The notes beneath the pieces were generated by a model. The model saw only the letters and a program-made list of their open reading frames with translations. It searched no databases and was not told where the DNA came from. Below, in pieces: positions 1 through 10,630 of a DNA stretch of 64,000 nucleotides. Source of the stretch: Phytophthora quininea (taxonomy: Eukaryota > Oomycota > Peronosporomycetes > Peronosporales > Peronosporaceae); NCBI GenBank assembly GCA_011947345.1, contig JAAVTG010000459.1, positions 81,310-145,309 of the forward strand. The letters are read 5' to 3'. A program made the position numbers and the translations under genes. Each line of letters starts with the position of its first letter. The first letter of the stretch is position 1.

Positions 1-2007
1 GGCCAACTTCCGTACACGATCTACAAACATAAGTGTTCTTGCCTCTGCTCTCTCCAGCACTAGCGATGCGTCGTTTGATCCGGCGACCAGCTTGCTTGTA
101 GTATGGTGAAGGTTTCACTTCGACGAGACCTGGAGGCGTATCGCGCACAGGAAGTGCGGTTCTTTTGTCGAAGAATTTGTTAGCGTAGGTACTCACCAAG
201 TATGCCGGATGAAAAGCATAATAACAGCGCTGCTCTTGATCGCGGTCGCGTAATGCCACGAAGAGATGACGGCATGCGATTCTCATTTGGTCGTACGTAC
301 TACAGGTACACGTCAGTGACTCCAAGTTGACTTCTCGACTCCGCGTCGGGGCTGCTGGATGCGATACGTACGAAACTGAGTCGCTCGATGGCTCAACGGA
401 GTATTCTCCGGCACGTTTCTTCTCGTCGTCCCAGAGTGACTTGGCATACGGGGTCAGAACACGTTCCTCTCCCCTCCACTTGCGAATTTCGTTTTGCCGG
501 TGTGTGAATTTTGCCATCTCCGACATTGCCAACTTGTAGAAAGCGTTGCATGGATCTGAGTCGCGGATACCATTTGACAGCATCGAATTGTTTTCACTCT
601 CCACAAAGTTAGAGCTCCGCCAATTAAATAGAGGCAAAGGGTTTGAGGCATCTGGATGCCTACAGTCGCACTCCTCGTATTCATCATCACTAGCGATGTC
701 TTCATCCACAACGGGCTTCGCAGCGTCACCAGGGAGTACTGTTCTGCAATCAGGAGTCCATTCGATATTTTGTGCTTCTCCACACTCTTGGGCGAAGCTG
801 GCTGGCTCCCGTGGTAAGTACACACTCATGTTTGCATGCACAGTCCAGACCCCAGGCCCAATTTCCTTTATGTAATCCGTGACAGGCGCGCCATAAGCCT
901 TGAGAATCTTGGCGAGAGCTTCGGCGTAGTCAGCATGACTAGTGGCTCCTTGGACCGCCCACACTGCATTCTCGAACGCTTGTCCATTCAGCTTGAAATT
1001 TTTCTTCATGTTTCTCAGCAAGTGAACTGAGCAGTAGCGCAGACTCACCTTTACTCCAGTGGAGGCATGAAATCGCTTGACAGCGCCAACAATTTACCGC
1101 GGTCACAGAATACAGCTCGACCCGATAAATCGATTCCAGCAGCAAAGCTTCGCTCCAAAAACCACAAAACGTTGGCTTCGCTTTCCACGTTCACTAAAGC
1201 TGTAGCTAACGTTACGTTGTGATTATCTCCATCTCGTCCAAGAAGAGAAAGAACGATGCCGTTATACTTGGAATGGCGTGAATGGGCTCCGTCAAACCCG
1301 AGCAGCGGTAGCAAGCCCTCTTGGCACGCAACGTTCGCTCCAAATGCCACAAACCCGCGTAAGAACCGTTGGTGTTGATCTACTTCCAAGCAAACCGACG
1401 AACCGGAATTAGACTGCAATAAGTCTGCTAGCATGAAAGGAAGACGTCGAAACGAAGCTCCCCACTCGCCATCGGCACCACCGAGCACTTCGTCTTTGGC
1501 TCTGTACAACTTAGAGCGGCTACGCTGCAACGCCACACCATCGCGAGCTTGAACCAGCGCTACTAGCGCCTTGCGCTTAATGTTGCGGTCAGCGAGGACA
1601 GCAGAACGCAGGGTAGGCAACAACGCAAGTTGCTGCGCAGTTGGCTTGGCTACCGACATGCAGAAGTCATGATGCTTGTCCATTATCGAGGAGACGAAAA
1701 GATAACGCGACTTGTCCTTCTTGATGCGAACGGTGACCCGAACTTGCCACTTGCAGCCTTTTTGTGCTGATCACACTGGTAGACTTTCAGTTTTCCACTG
1801 CATTCCACAACACAATGCATGTTCTCATTGTAGGTGAAGTCCTACATGAACGTGGTTGCTGCCAATCCGGAGCTGAATGGCATACCCAGTTTCAGCACGG
1901 TTGTTTCGTGCAGGCTTGTCAGATCCAATTGCGCGCGACTTAATGAAGTCATGGTTGCTGGGGTGTCCGGAGGTAGAAAAGCTGCTTGTAGAGGTCGTTG
2001 TTGTCAA
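1..2007 (-). pseudogene. Mutator-like (MULE) transposase, decayed, C-terminus cut by window edge
   Basis: Cut-and-paste transposase of the MULE/FAR1 type. Read right to left it shows an N-terminal segment with a FLYWCH-like zinc-binding stretch (CVVECSGK, YQCDQHK, GCKWQVRV, about 1825-1740), then the transposase core with LLPLLGFDGAHS and FCDRGK, then YCSVHLLRNMKKNF just after the core. Near the left edge there is a SWIM zinc finger (CTCSTYDQMRIACRH, about 250-300). The frame must change at about 1840, about 1757 (an A5 run) and about 1095, so no intact product is possible as assembled. From about 1070 down to base 1 the frame is fully open and runs off the window. No terminal inverted repeats were identified. 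Family identity is secure; exact limits are not. Confidence 0.8.
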
Positions 2008-2321
2008 GATTGAGAGTGGTGCGATGGAGGGCGGGGTGCTAAACTTGCTGCAACAGCTCTTCCGCTAACGCTGTCCATGTCAGACTCTTCCGTTGCTAAG
2101 ATTGTTGGGACGTTCGGTACTGGAAACGAACATGTACCAAATTGAACAAGCACTTTCATTGGTACAAGAACCTGGTTTTGAGTAAGGTACTGGTTCCGGG
2201 ACGATGGTGGTACATCGGTACTGGTTCTGGGAAATACTCTTGATCTGATCAGGGCAAACCCCGTCTCAAGCTGGCGCCTTCGCCTGTCGCCGCCGTTCAC
2301 TACTAACCAATATTCTCCGCG
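2008..2321. other. Upstream region with GGTACTGG-type short repeats
   Basis: No gene is seen. Variants of the motif GGTACTGGTTCTGGG recur at about 2117, 2160, 2189 and 2217. The segment separates the minus-strand MULE remnant from the plus-strand glycosyltransferase and probably includes the promoter of the latter. No clear TATA box or oomycete initiator was identified. Confidence 0.3.
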
Positions 2322-3999
2322 ATGCAGATCCTAGCGACGTCGCCGGGGAACCCTCCCAGCCCTGGACGCGCCAAGGAACTTCCCGGGAGGATGGTCGCCG
2401 TCGGCTTCCTCACGGTCTGCTCAGTGTTCGTGCTGGCGGCAATCACCTCACGAGCAAACACGGCGTTTAGCACGAGTGCAAGTACGCCAACCAGCGCGAG
2501 GGTTAACGGCACCGACCAATTGCAGGCTGTTCGGTCCCAACTAGCTGCCAAGAACGAGTCCGATGAAGTGAAGCCTCTTCCGTCAGGAGAGACGATTGCC
2601 CGACGACTCCAATGCGTCGGATGGAGAGCAACAACTGCGTGCAGTCCAACCGGGCATCGTGACCCCAGCAAGGACCTGGGCTGTGACGACGTCATCGTGG
2701 ACGGCATGTCTGGGTTCTGCGAGGTGGAGGACCTGGACTCTAAGGAGCGATTCCAAGTCATGAGGCGCTACTGCAACGGATTGATGCGCGGCATTCCCTT
2801 CCGCTGCTCAGACGCACCAAAATTCGCCAGATTCCGTGCTCAGTCTGACGCTGCAGTTCAAAAGCTCTTGCGCCAGGCTATTCGTTACCAAACGTTGCTG
2901 ACGATGGCGGGGCGCCGCGCGACGGCATCGTCATGGTTGTCTACCCGAAGCTTTTGGCCAGTGCCTACGCTACTGTCCGCGTCCTTCGTGACGTCCAGAA
3001 GTGCCACCTGCCGATCGAGATCTGGTTCCACGTGGACGAGATAGGGGACGACTATGCGTTGTTGGCACCACTGCAGCAGCTCGCCATTTTTGTCGGCGGT
3101 ATTTCATTCCACCCGATGTACAATCCGCGGGCGACGGGCTTTCTCTCCAAAGTGTTCGCCATCTACAACAGCCACTTCGACCGCGTGCTCTTCCTAGACG
3201 CCGACAACGTGCCGGTGCGCAACCCACGCTTCCTGTTCGACTCGGCCGAGTTCCAGGCCAACGGCGCCGTGTTTTGGCCCGACTTCTGGCAACCGCGCAA
3301 AACCCTGTTCAACCTGCACGCGAGGTCGATGCTGTGGGAGCTGCTGGATCTGCCGTTTGTAGACGCGTTCGAGCAGGAGAGCGGCCAGTTGGTGGTGGAC
3401 CGAACGCGCCACGCGGCCCCGCTCGAACTGCTGTACTTTTACGCCTTCCACGAGCCCAACTTCTTCGAGAAACTCAAGCTCGTGTACGGTGACAAGGACC
3501 TGTTCCGCCTGGCGTGGATGAAGCTGAAGGCCCCGTACCACATGATGGCGGCGCTGCCGGCGTTAGCCGGGAGGTCGATCAACGGGTCTTTTGCGGGATG
3601 ACGATGGTGCAGCACGACGCGGCTGGAGAGGTGCTGTTCTTGCACCGGAACCAGCACAAGTTGACTGGTGAGCGCGACGAAAAGATGGAGAAGGCAGCCG
3701 CGGAGAACACGGTGGTGCCGGAGGAGGAGGCATTGGGTGCTCCGCAGCCGGACGGGTACCCGGACCCGGTGTTGTGGACGCACCTCATGTCGTTCAAGAA
3801 GGGTGTCAGCTCGAAGATGTACCTGATCGACGCGTACCGAGCCGATCCGCAGTTTCCGCAGTGGCAGCCGTGCTATGGAAAGCGATACGTGAACAGGTTC
3901 CGGTATTTTGACCTAATGGAGTTCTCGAACACAAGCTTCGCTGGCATCGAATCTGACCTCCGGCATTTTGCCGTAGAAGCAACAGAAGTTCATGCTTAG
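2322..3999 (+). CDS. GT71-like glycosyltransferase paralog 1, two frame breaks
   Basis: Type II Golgi-type glycosyltransferase with a short N-terminus, a membrane segment at about residues 24-42, the six-Cys module and the catalytic domain (LFLDADNVPVR, VFWPDFW, EQESGQ, YGDKDLFR, FCGMTMVQHD, LFLHRN). The frame breaks at an A4 run (2860-2863), before GIVMVVYP, and at a T4 run (3589-3592), just before CGMTMVQ. Restoring one base at each makes it collinear with the intact paralogs. From about 2880 to 3893 it is almost identical to the inverted paralog at 6032-7854, whereas its N-terminus and last 35 residues differ. Those ends resemble other family members, so the middle looks overwritten by gene conversion. 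Whether the breaks are real or assembly errors cannot be settled here. Confidence 0.75.
2878..3893 (+). repeat. Inverted repeat, left arm (about 1 kb)
   Basis: Matches the reverse complement of about 6188-7202 almost base for base, except for a patch of about a dozen mismatches at 3066-3120. The arms cover the catalytic parts of two glycosyltransferase paralogs and flank an intact third one of different sequence. Confidence 0.85.
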
Positions 4000-4126
4000 C
4001 GTAAAATAAATTAACACTGTAATACCATGGATATGTTTTCTCGATGCTTATGGGAACTTGCTAGCAGCCCAAGCAGTAGCGTTGTGCTATTAGTCTCATC
4101 CTTCATCTGTGCCATGGTGATTTATC

Positions 4127-6022
4127 TTGAGCAGAGCGCGTTGTAGCAACGCCTGTCGTCCAGCCGTACCAGTATCAGCTGGCCCGACCAATCGTATGCG
4201 TCCTCTCTCGCCGTGCCATGCGCACTTCAGGATCCGCTTGGCCAGAATCATGCCGGACTCGACCGCGGACGTGTCCCCGATTGTGCCTAAATGCCGCCCT
4301 GGTTTGTTGCGCCTGATGCTAGTGGCGAGTGTCTTGTACTCGAGTACCATGCTGTTCTGGGCCATCTCCAATGTGCACGACTTGTCGGGCGACCAAAGTC
4401 TCCCAGTCACGCTGCTGAATCTGCTCACCAACGGGCGTTACTCTGTATCACCAGAGCAACTCGAAGCTGAAGCCCATGCCCGCAATGTGAAGAACTTGCC
4501 AAGTGGAGAAACAGTTGAACGCAATTTCCGGTGCGTTGGCTTTCGAGCTACGCGTGACTGCTCCGCCGATGGACCACGTGATCTAGAGAACGATCGACCT
4601 TGTGACCGCCGAGTTGAGGACGGAGTTTCCGGGTATTGCGAGATTGAAGATATTGATTCGGGTGAACGGTACCGTGTGATGCGTCGAGGCTGTAGCACCG
4701 GCAAGAAGGGGGCCAAGTTCGTGTGCTCTGACGCACCAGATTTCGCCAACTTTCATGTGCGAGGCAGGAAAGTGGCGGAACGAGCAATCGCACCGGGTTT
4801 TGCTCTTCCCAATGTGAAGAAGAATGGAGATGAACCAAGCGCCGGAATTGTCATGGTCGTGTACCCCAGTTTGTTGGCTAGCGCTTATGCTTCCGTTCGC
4901 GTGCTGCGCGACGTCCTCAAGTGCAGTTTGCCCATCGAGATTTGGTTCCGCACAGACGAGATGCGGCGAGTGTCTGGAGCTCTCCGTCCACTAGATGAAC
5001 TGGCAAATGCTGTTGGAGGAATCACATTCCGTGAGATCAGTGACCGCCGAGCGCTCCGCTTTGCAGCGAAAATTCACGCCATTTACAACAGCCTCTTCGA
5101 CCAAGTGCTGTTTCTCGATGCTGACAACGTACCAGTCCGAGACCCGACATTTCTCTTTTCATCGCCCGAGTTCGTGAAAACTGGCGCAGTGTTTTGGCCG
5201 GACTTTTGGCATCCTGGATGGACGATTTTCCACATTATGGGCGACTCGTTGCTATGGCAGCTACTGGATATGCCTTACGTGAAGATGTTTGAGCAGGAAA
5301 GTGGCCAACTGCTTCTCGACCGGCGCCGACATGCTGCGCCCATGGAGTTGGTGAACTTCTTCACATTCCACAGCCCAAACCATTTCGATCAGCTCAAGCT
5401 TGTGTACGGTGACAAGGATCTCTTTCGCTACGCGTGGATCAAGCTAGATGTTCCGTTCTACATGGTTCAGACTCCGCCCGCAGTTGCTGGGAAATTTGTG
5501 AACGAGTCGTTCTGTGGGATGACCATGGTCCAACACGACGCTGAAGGAAGCGTGTTATTTCTTCACCGCAACTCCAACAAACTCACCGGGAAGGTGAAGC
5601 GTGAAGAGATCAACTATAAATTTGAAGCTCGCAAACGAGCTCGACAAAAGTTGCTCCAGCAGGGCGTTCGCGCTATCCCCGATGAAGCAGCGGTTCAAGT
5701 TGAGCTCGATATTTTGCATCAAACGCCTCCGCCTACGTTGGAAGCCCCAGAACCTGACCAGCTACCCGATCCGGCAATGTGGACACATTTGATGTCGTAT
5801 CGTAACACGTCGGACCCCGTGGACTACCGCATTAGGTCCTACACGGCTGAGCCCGACTTTCCGAAGTGGCAGCGCTGCTACGGCCATCGACTTGTCAATT
5901 CGAGCGAGAACTTCAACCTCCAGAACTTCACCGATCTTAGCTTCTCGGGGTTGGAGACGCAGTTGCGGCGCTTTGCCATGGAAGGAGCTCAAAAGCTAGC
6001 AGTACAAGATCATCACGTATAG
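4127..6022 (+). CDS. GT71-like glycosyltransferase paralog 2, intact (631 aa)
   Basis: Best intact reference for the family in this window. Order: basic N-terminus, a membrane anchor at about 60-80, a short stem, a module with six cysteines (136, 145, 159, 171, 189, 200) and the catalytic domain from about 240. Motifs are IVMVVYP, LFLDADNVPVRDP (DxD at 331-333, expected to bind metal and nucleotide-sugar), VFWPDFW, EQESGQ (389-394), YGDKDLF, CGMTMVQHD and LFLHRN. This set fits the Mannosyl_trans3/MNN1 group (CAZy GT71, alpha-1,3-mannosyltransferases); a GT8-like assignment is less likely. The predicted role is protein or wall glycosylation in the Golgi lumen. In-frame Met codons at residues 24 and 42 are alternative starts, and 42 gives a more typical short cytosolic tail. 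It ends ten bases before the end of the convergent paralog 3. Confidence 0.85.
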   Translation: MSRARCSNACRPAVPVSAGPTNRMRPLSPCHAHFRIRLARIMPDSTADVSPIVPKCRPGLLRLMLVASVLYSSTMLFWAISNVHDLSGDQSLPVTLLNLLTNGRYSVSPEQLEAEAHARNVKNLPSGETVERNFRCVGFRATRDCSADGPRDLENDRPCDRRVEDGVSGYCEIEDIDSGERYRVMRRGCSTGKKGAKFVCSDAPDFANFHVRGRKVAERAIAPGFALPNVKKNGDEPSAGIVMVVYPSLLASAYASVRVLRDVLKCSLPIEIWFRTDEMRRVSGALRPLDELANAVGGITFREISDRRALRFAAKIHAIYNSLFDQVLFLDADNVPVRDPTFLFSSPEFVKTGAVFWPDFWHPGWTIFHIMGDSLLWQLLDMPYVKMFEQESGQLLLDRRRHAAPMELVNFFTFHSPNHFDQLKLVYGDKDLFRYAWIKLDVPFYMVQTPPAVAGKFVNESFCGMTMVQHDAEGSVLFLHRNSNKLTGKVKREEINYKFEARKRARQKLLQQGVRAIPDEAAVQVELDILHQTPPPTLEAPEPDQLPDPAMWTHLMSYRNTSDPVDYRIRSYTAEPDFPKWQRCYGHRLVNSSENFNLQNFTDLSFSGLETQLRRFAMEGAQKLAVQDHHV

Positions 6023-6031
6023 ATTATTAAA

Positions 6032-7854
6032 TTATTTAGCCGTAACATTACTGGGGTGCTCTTCCACCCGCACAACGTCTTGGGCATGACGTAGCAGCCC
6101 CGCTTCCATCGCGTAGCGGCGAATATCTGTTTCTATCCCCGAGAAGCTTTGGTTCGCAAACTCAGCTATTTCGAAAAACCGGAGTTTGTCCACGTATCGC
6201 TTTCCATAGCACGGCTGCCACTGCGGAAACTGCGGATCGGCTCGGTACGCGTCGATCAGGTACATCTTCGAGCTGACACCCTTCTTGAACGACATGAGGT
6301 GCGTCCACAACACCGGGTCCGGGTACCCGTCCGGCTGCGGAGCACCCAATGCCTCCTCCTCCGGCACCACCGTGTTCTCCGCGGCTGCCTTCTCCATCTT
6401 TTCGTCGCGCTCACCAGTCAACTTGTGCTGGTTCCGGTGCAAGAACAGCACCTCTCCAGCCGCGTCGTGCTGCACCATCGTCATCCCGCAAAAGACCCGT
6501 TGATCGACCTCCCGGCTAACGCCGGCAGCGCCGCCATCATGTGGTACGGGGCCTTCAGCTTCATCCACGCCAGGCGGAACAGGTCCTTGTCACCGTACAC
6601 GAGCTTGAGTTTCTCGAAGAAGTTGGGCTCGTGGAAGGCGTAAAAGTACAGCAGTTCGAGCGGGGCCGCGTGGCGCGTTCGGTCCACCACCAACTGGCCG
6701 CTCTCCTGCTCGAACGCGTCTACAAACGGCAGATCCAGCAGCTCCCACAGCATCGACCTCGCGTGCAGGTTGAACAGGGTTTTGCGCGGTTGCCAGAAGT
6801 CGGGCCAAAACACGGCGCCGTTGGCCTGGAACTCGGCCGAGTCGAACAGGAAGCGTGGGTTGCGCACCGGCACGTTGTCGGCGTCTAGGAAGAGCACGCG
6901 GTCGAAGTGGCTGTTGTAGATGGCGAACACTTTGGAGAGGAAGCCCGTCGCCCGCGGATTGTACATCGGTTGGAACGTGATACCGCCAACCCCAATAGCG
7001 AGTTGCTGCAGCGGCGCCAACAACGCATAGTCGTCCCCTATCTCGTCCACGTGGAACCAGATCTCGATCGGCAGGTGGCACTTCTGGACGTCGCGAAGGA
7101 CGCGGACAGTAGCGTAGGCACTGGCCAAAAGCTTCGGGTAGACAACCATGACGATGCCGTCGCGCGGCGCCCCGCCATCGTCAGCAACGTTTGGTAACGA
7201 ATACTCCGGCGCAAGGGCCTTTCGTGTTGCAGCGTCGGATTGAGCGCGGAAGTTAGCGAATGCCGGCGCGTCCGAGCAGCGGAAGGGAGCGTTGTGCATT
7301 AAACTTGTGCAATGGCGCCGCATGATCTGAAAGCGCTCCCCTGAAGTCACATCTTCAACCTCGCAGAAGCCAGACACCCCGCCGACAATAACCTCGTCGC
7401 AGCCCTTGTCGCTCTCCGGTTCCCGCGGACCGTTTGGCCTGCATTTCCCAGTTGCCCTCCATCCAATGCACTGGAATCGTCGTAGTGCTACATCCCCGGG
7501 CGCTAGTTGTTTCGAAGAGGTCTCGGTCTCGGTCTCGCCTCGCAGCGACGCTGTTTGAGCAGACTTGTCCCCGTTGTTTGAAGCCCACACGACCAGCAGC
7601 GACACGTACATCAAACACGCCACGACGAGCATGATCCGCGGCCACCGCCGCCACCCTCGCGACATCGCATGGGCCGCAGCTCGCACGGGGTTTGTCATGA
7701 ACGTGGGAGCGTCGATCAGCGGCTCCTTCTCCTGGGTCTTGCTCGGCGGGCAGATTTGCTGCGCCATGGTCATCGGATGACTCGGGTGGGGACCACCGCG
7801 CCTTCCACGATCGAAATTGTCGTGTGTGTCCAACTTGCTCGGCGTCACCACCAA
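6032..7854 (-). CDS. GT71-like glycosyltransferase paralog 3, one frame break
   Basis: The first frame runs 457 residues from 7854 with a membrane segment at about 73-90, the six-Cys module, the DADN motif and YGDKDLFR. It ends early at NGSFAG because of a one-base shift in the A4 run at 6490-6493 (T4 on the coding strand). The rest, from CGMTMVQHD to the end at 6032, continues in another frame. Paralog 1 has the same break at the same base, so either the loss predates copying between them or the same T5 run was misread twice. Alternative in-frame Met codons lie downstream of 7854, for example before the segment MTNPVRAAAHAM. Confidence 0.8.
6188..7202 (-). repeat. Inverted repeat, right arm (about 1 kb)
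   Basis: Partner of the arm at about 2878-3893. The loop between the arms is about 2.3 kb and holds the intact paralog 2. Divergence resumes abruptly at both ends of the arm, as expected for a conversion tract. Confidence 0.85.
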
Positions 7855-8479
7855 GACAGGCCCGAAGACAGCGGCCGGCTACCAGCTCGCGGCCCCCGCT
7901 ATGCCCGTGGCGTGGCGTGGATTTTCTTTTGAATGGCAAGGGCGTTTTGCAGTTGGTTTCGGCTGGCAGCTATGGACACGAGGATCAGCGCGCTAGCTGG
8001 GCATCCGCGACAAGTGTGCTGCAGACTCTGGGCCAGAGTTGCTGTTCGGGGTGCGCTTGGATTGTACCTACAACATAGAACGTGAGGCAGGCAAACAGCC
8101 GGGCCTTGCTGGGCCAGCCGCGGGAGCCTTAGAGCAGGCCGTCATGCACAGGCGGACGTTGCTGGCGTTGGTGTCGTTACGTTTGGACAAGGACACCAGG
8201 ACCTTTCAGACGGCGGGGTTCCCGTCTCAACCAGCAGCCTGTTGCTGGAGCAGCAGATTCTCTCTCGTCCTCGCGTCATGGAGTGTTGATGAGACGGACT
8301 CGGGACGTGCCTGGTAATCGCAGTAGCGTCGCGTCATCGCGCGAAGGCCATCTGTGTGCAATTCTTGCAGGACTGGGGACAACATGGTGCGGTGCCGGAC
8401 AGAAAAATCCAAACTGACTCACGTTACCACGTTGTACCAATGTTGAAGACAAGTCATAAATTATTCAAATGCTCTACAT
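7855..8479. other. Intergenic, no gene seen
   Basis: About 0.6 kb between two minus-strand glycosyltransferase genes. It should contain the promoter of paralog 3 and the 3' end of paralog 4. Reading frames here are short and not conserved with anything else in the window. No repeat stands out. Confidence 0.3.
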
Positions 8480-10462
8480 CTAATTCGCATGGCGGAGCTG
8501 AGCGGCCTCCATCGCAAAGCGACGTATGTGGGTCTCGAACCCCGAGAACCGGAGGTCGGCAAACCTCTGGGTCTGAAAATGCCGACTGCGCGCAAAATCC
8601 CGCTCGCCGTAGCACCGCTGATTCTCTGGGAACTCCGGGGCCGCCTTGTACGACTTGACCCTGTACTCGGAGCGAGGCGAGTCCTTCCGGAACGACATCA
8701 AGTGCGTCCACATAGCTTGGTCTGCAATGCCGTCCGGCTCTGCGGGCTCGAGCGTTGGTGGCGGCGTCTTGTCCATTCGATCCAGCTCCTCCTCCACAGC
8801 CTTTTCACTCGGTAGTGTGTGGATACCTTGCTGGATCAGCCTGGACCGCACGCGCTTCCTTGCCTCATTGCGATAGTTAACGGGTTGGTACAGCGTTTCT
8901 CCAGTGAGCTTCTTCGCGTTGCGATGCAGGAACAGCACCTCGCCTTGGGTGTCGTGCTGCACCATCGTCATCCCGCAGAACGACTCGCCAATGATTTTGC
9001 CAGCAAGAGCGGGAGGGGTCTCGACCATGTAGAACGGTTTATCCAGCTTGATCCACGCCATCCGAAACAGATCCTTGTCTCCCCACAGAAGCTTCAGCTG
9101 CTCGATCGGGTTTGGCTGGTGGAACGTGAAGAATCGCACGAGCTCCAAAGCCGCAGCGTGCCTACGGCGGTCGATTAGCAGTTGGCCGCTTTCCTGCTCA
9201 AACATATCGACGTACGACATGTCCAGCAGCTCCCACAGCAACGAATCCCCGTGGAGATGGAAAATCGTGTACCCTGGCCACCAGTAGTCTGGCCAAAACA
9301 CCGCTCCAGTATTCACAAACTCGGGCGACTCGAACAAGAACGTAGGGTCTTGCACGGGGACATTGTCTGCATCAAGAAAGAGTACGCGTTCGAAGCCGCT
9401 ATTGTAAACAGCAAACACTTTCGCTCCAAATCGAACAGCCTGCGCATCGGTGATAGTGCGGAAAATGATTTCGCCGGCACTGTCGTTTTGTGCGAGAACC
9501 CTCAGCGGACGAAGTGACCCCGGTACGCGCTCCACCTCGTCCTGCCGAAACCAAATCTCGATGGGCAACCGACAGCCCAAGACGTCACGCAAGGCACGGA
9601 CCGTAGCGTACGCACTGGCAACAAGTTTGGGGTACACAACCATGACAATTCCATCTTGGCCGGCCGGCTTGTTGCTTGCAATGTTTGGGAGAGTAAAACT
9701 TGGACGTTGCGTCTGCTCAACGACACGATTGGCTTCAATGTGGTAGTTGGCGAACTGCACTGCGTCGGAGCATCGGAATACCGAACTACTCTTGTACCTG
9801 GCACAAGTCCGCCGCATGACTCGGAAGCGTTCACCCGAGTCTACGTCGAGCACCTCGCAATATCCAGATCGTCCGTTGGGAACTCGTTGCTCGCAAGTAA
9901 TGTCGTTAGCCGGTTGCCGCGGGCCATTGGCCTTGCAATTGGCTGTAGCTTTCCAACCTACGCACGTTAAATTTCGCTGCCGTAGATCCCCACTCGGTAT
10001 CATTTGAACGGAGCGAGCGTGGTCCTCGGCCTCAATTTCTTGCGGAGACGGTGTCCGTTGCATCTCCTCGACGGTGTCCTTGACCTTCTGCAGCGCATTC
10101 GCCACCGGGCGATGAATCTTTTCCAGGACCGTCGTGAACTTGAACGATGGAGCGTCTCCTTCGCTGCTAACCATGTGCATGCTGTGGATCGACCAACCCA
10201 GTGTGATCACGGCGTACAGCATACTACCCAGCAGCAGCGTCCGCAAGAAACGGTGTCCCCACCGACGAGGGCACGGCGCGGTGTCCATGCTTGCGACCTC
10301 GGGTTTCTCCATTAGGGAAAGTTGTCGTGTGGAACACGGACAGTGTTCGGCTTGCATCTCGAGAGCACCTAGATTCCAGGCTGCGAGCACGTTGGAAGAC
10401 GAGAAGTGGCCGCCACGTTGTGGCCTTTTCTGTGCGGTACGGGGGTCTCTATGCTCAGACAT
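8480..10462 (-). CDS. GT71-like glycosyltransferase paralog 4, intact (660 aa)
   Basis: Uninterrupted frame. The membrane anchor is at about 72-91, preceded by in-frame Met codons at 36 and 51. Met51 (MEKPEVASMD, about 10312) would give a typical short type II tail and may be the real start. A helical stem containing VEEMQRTP precedes the six-Cys module (CVGWKATANC...CEVLDVDSGE...FRCSD). The catalytic domain carries GIVMVVYPK, LFLDADNVPVQDP, VFWPDYW (Tyr replaces Phe), EQESGQ, WGDKDLFR, CGMTMVQHD and LFLHRN, and the tail ends RRFAMEAAQ. It lies head-to-tail with paralogs 3 and 5 on the minus strand. Confidence 0.85.
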   Translation of the reverse strand: MSEHRDPRTAQKRPQRGGHFSSSNVLAAWNLGALEMQAEHCPCSTRQLSLMEKPEVASMDTAPCPRRWGHRFLRTLLLGSMLYAVITLGWSIHSMHMVSSEGDAPSFKFTTVLEKIHRPVANALQKVKDTVEEMQRTPSPQEIEAEDHARSVQMIPSGDLRQRNLTCVGWKATANCKANGPRQPANDITCEQRVPNGRSGYCEVLDVDSGERFRVMRRTCARYKSSSVFRCSDAVQFANYHIEANRVVEQTQRPSFTLPNIASNKPAGQDGIVMVVYPKLVASAYATVRALRDVLGCRLPIEIWFRQDEVERVPGSLRPLRVLAQNDSAGEIIFRTITDAQAVRFGAKVFAVYNSGFERVLFLDADNVPVQDPTFLFESPEFVNTGAVFWPDYWWPGYTIFHLHGDSLLWELLDMSYVDMFEQESGQLLIDRRRHAAALELVRFFTFHQPNPIEQLKLLWGDKDLFRMAWIKLDKPFYMVETPPALAGKIIGESFCGMTMVQHDTQGEVLFLHRNAKKLTGETLYQPVNYRNEARKRVRSRLIQQGIHTLPSEKAVEEELDRMDKTPPPTLEPAEPDGIADQAMWTHLMSFRKDSPRSEYRVKSYKAAPEFPENQRCYGERDFARSRHFQTQRFADLRFSGFETHIRRFAMEAAQLRHAN

Positions 10463-10630
10463 CTGCTACAGCATTGATTGAGACGGGTCGCCATCCTCTT
10501 CCTTTTGATCAACAGCATGACGGGATGCTCCATCGAATCATCCAATCCCGTTCATAATCCTCTGTCGTCTACAGCGGCTCTGGTCAACAATACCCTCTTC
10601 GTTGGAACCTTGTCCTCTTGTCGTCCAGCT

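Noticed and set aside
1027..1053. Possible 26-base intron (GTGAGT...CTGCTCAG on the minus strand) in the MULE
   Set aside because: Too short for an oomycete intron, and the sequence itself encodes the conserved YCSVHLLRN segment in another frame, so a base shift explains the break.
3194..3783. Open minus-strand frames repeated identically at 6149-6888 on the plus strand
   Set aside because: Their identity only reflects the inverted repeat of the glycosyltransferase genes. They run antisense to the catalytic domain.
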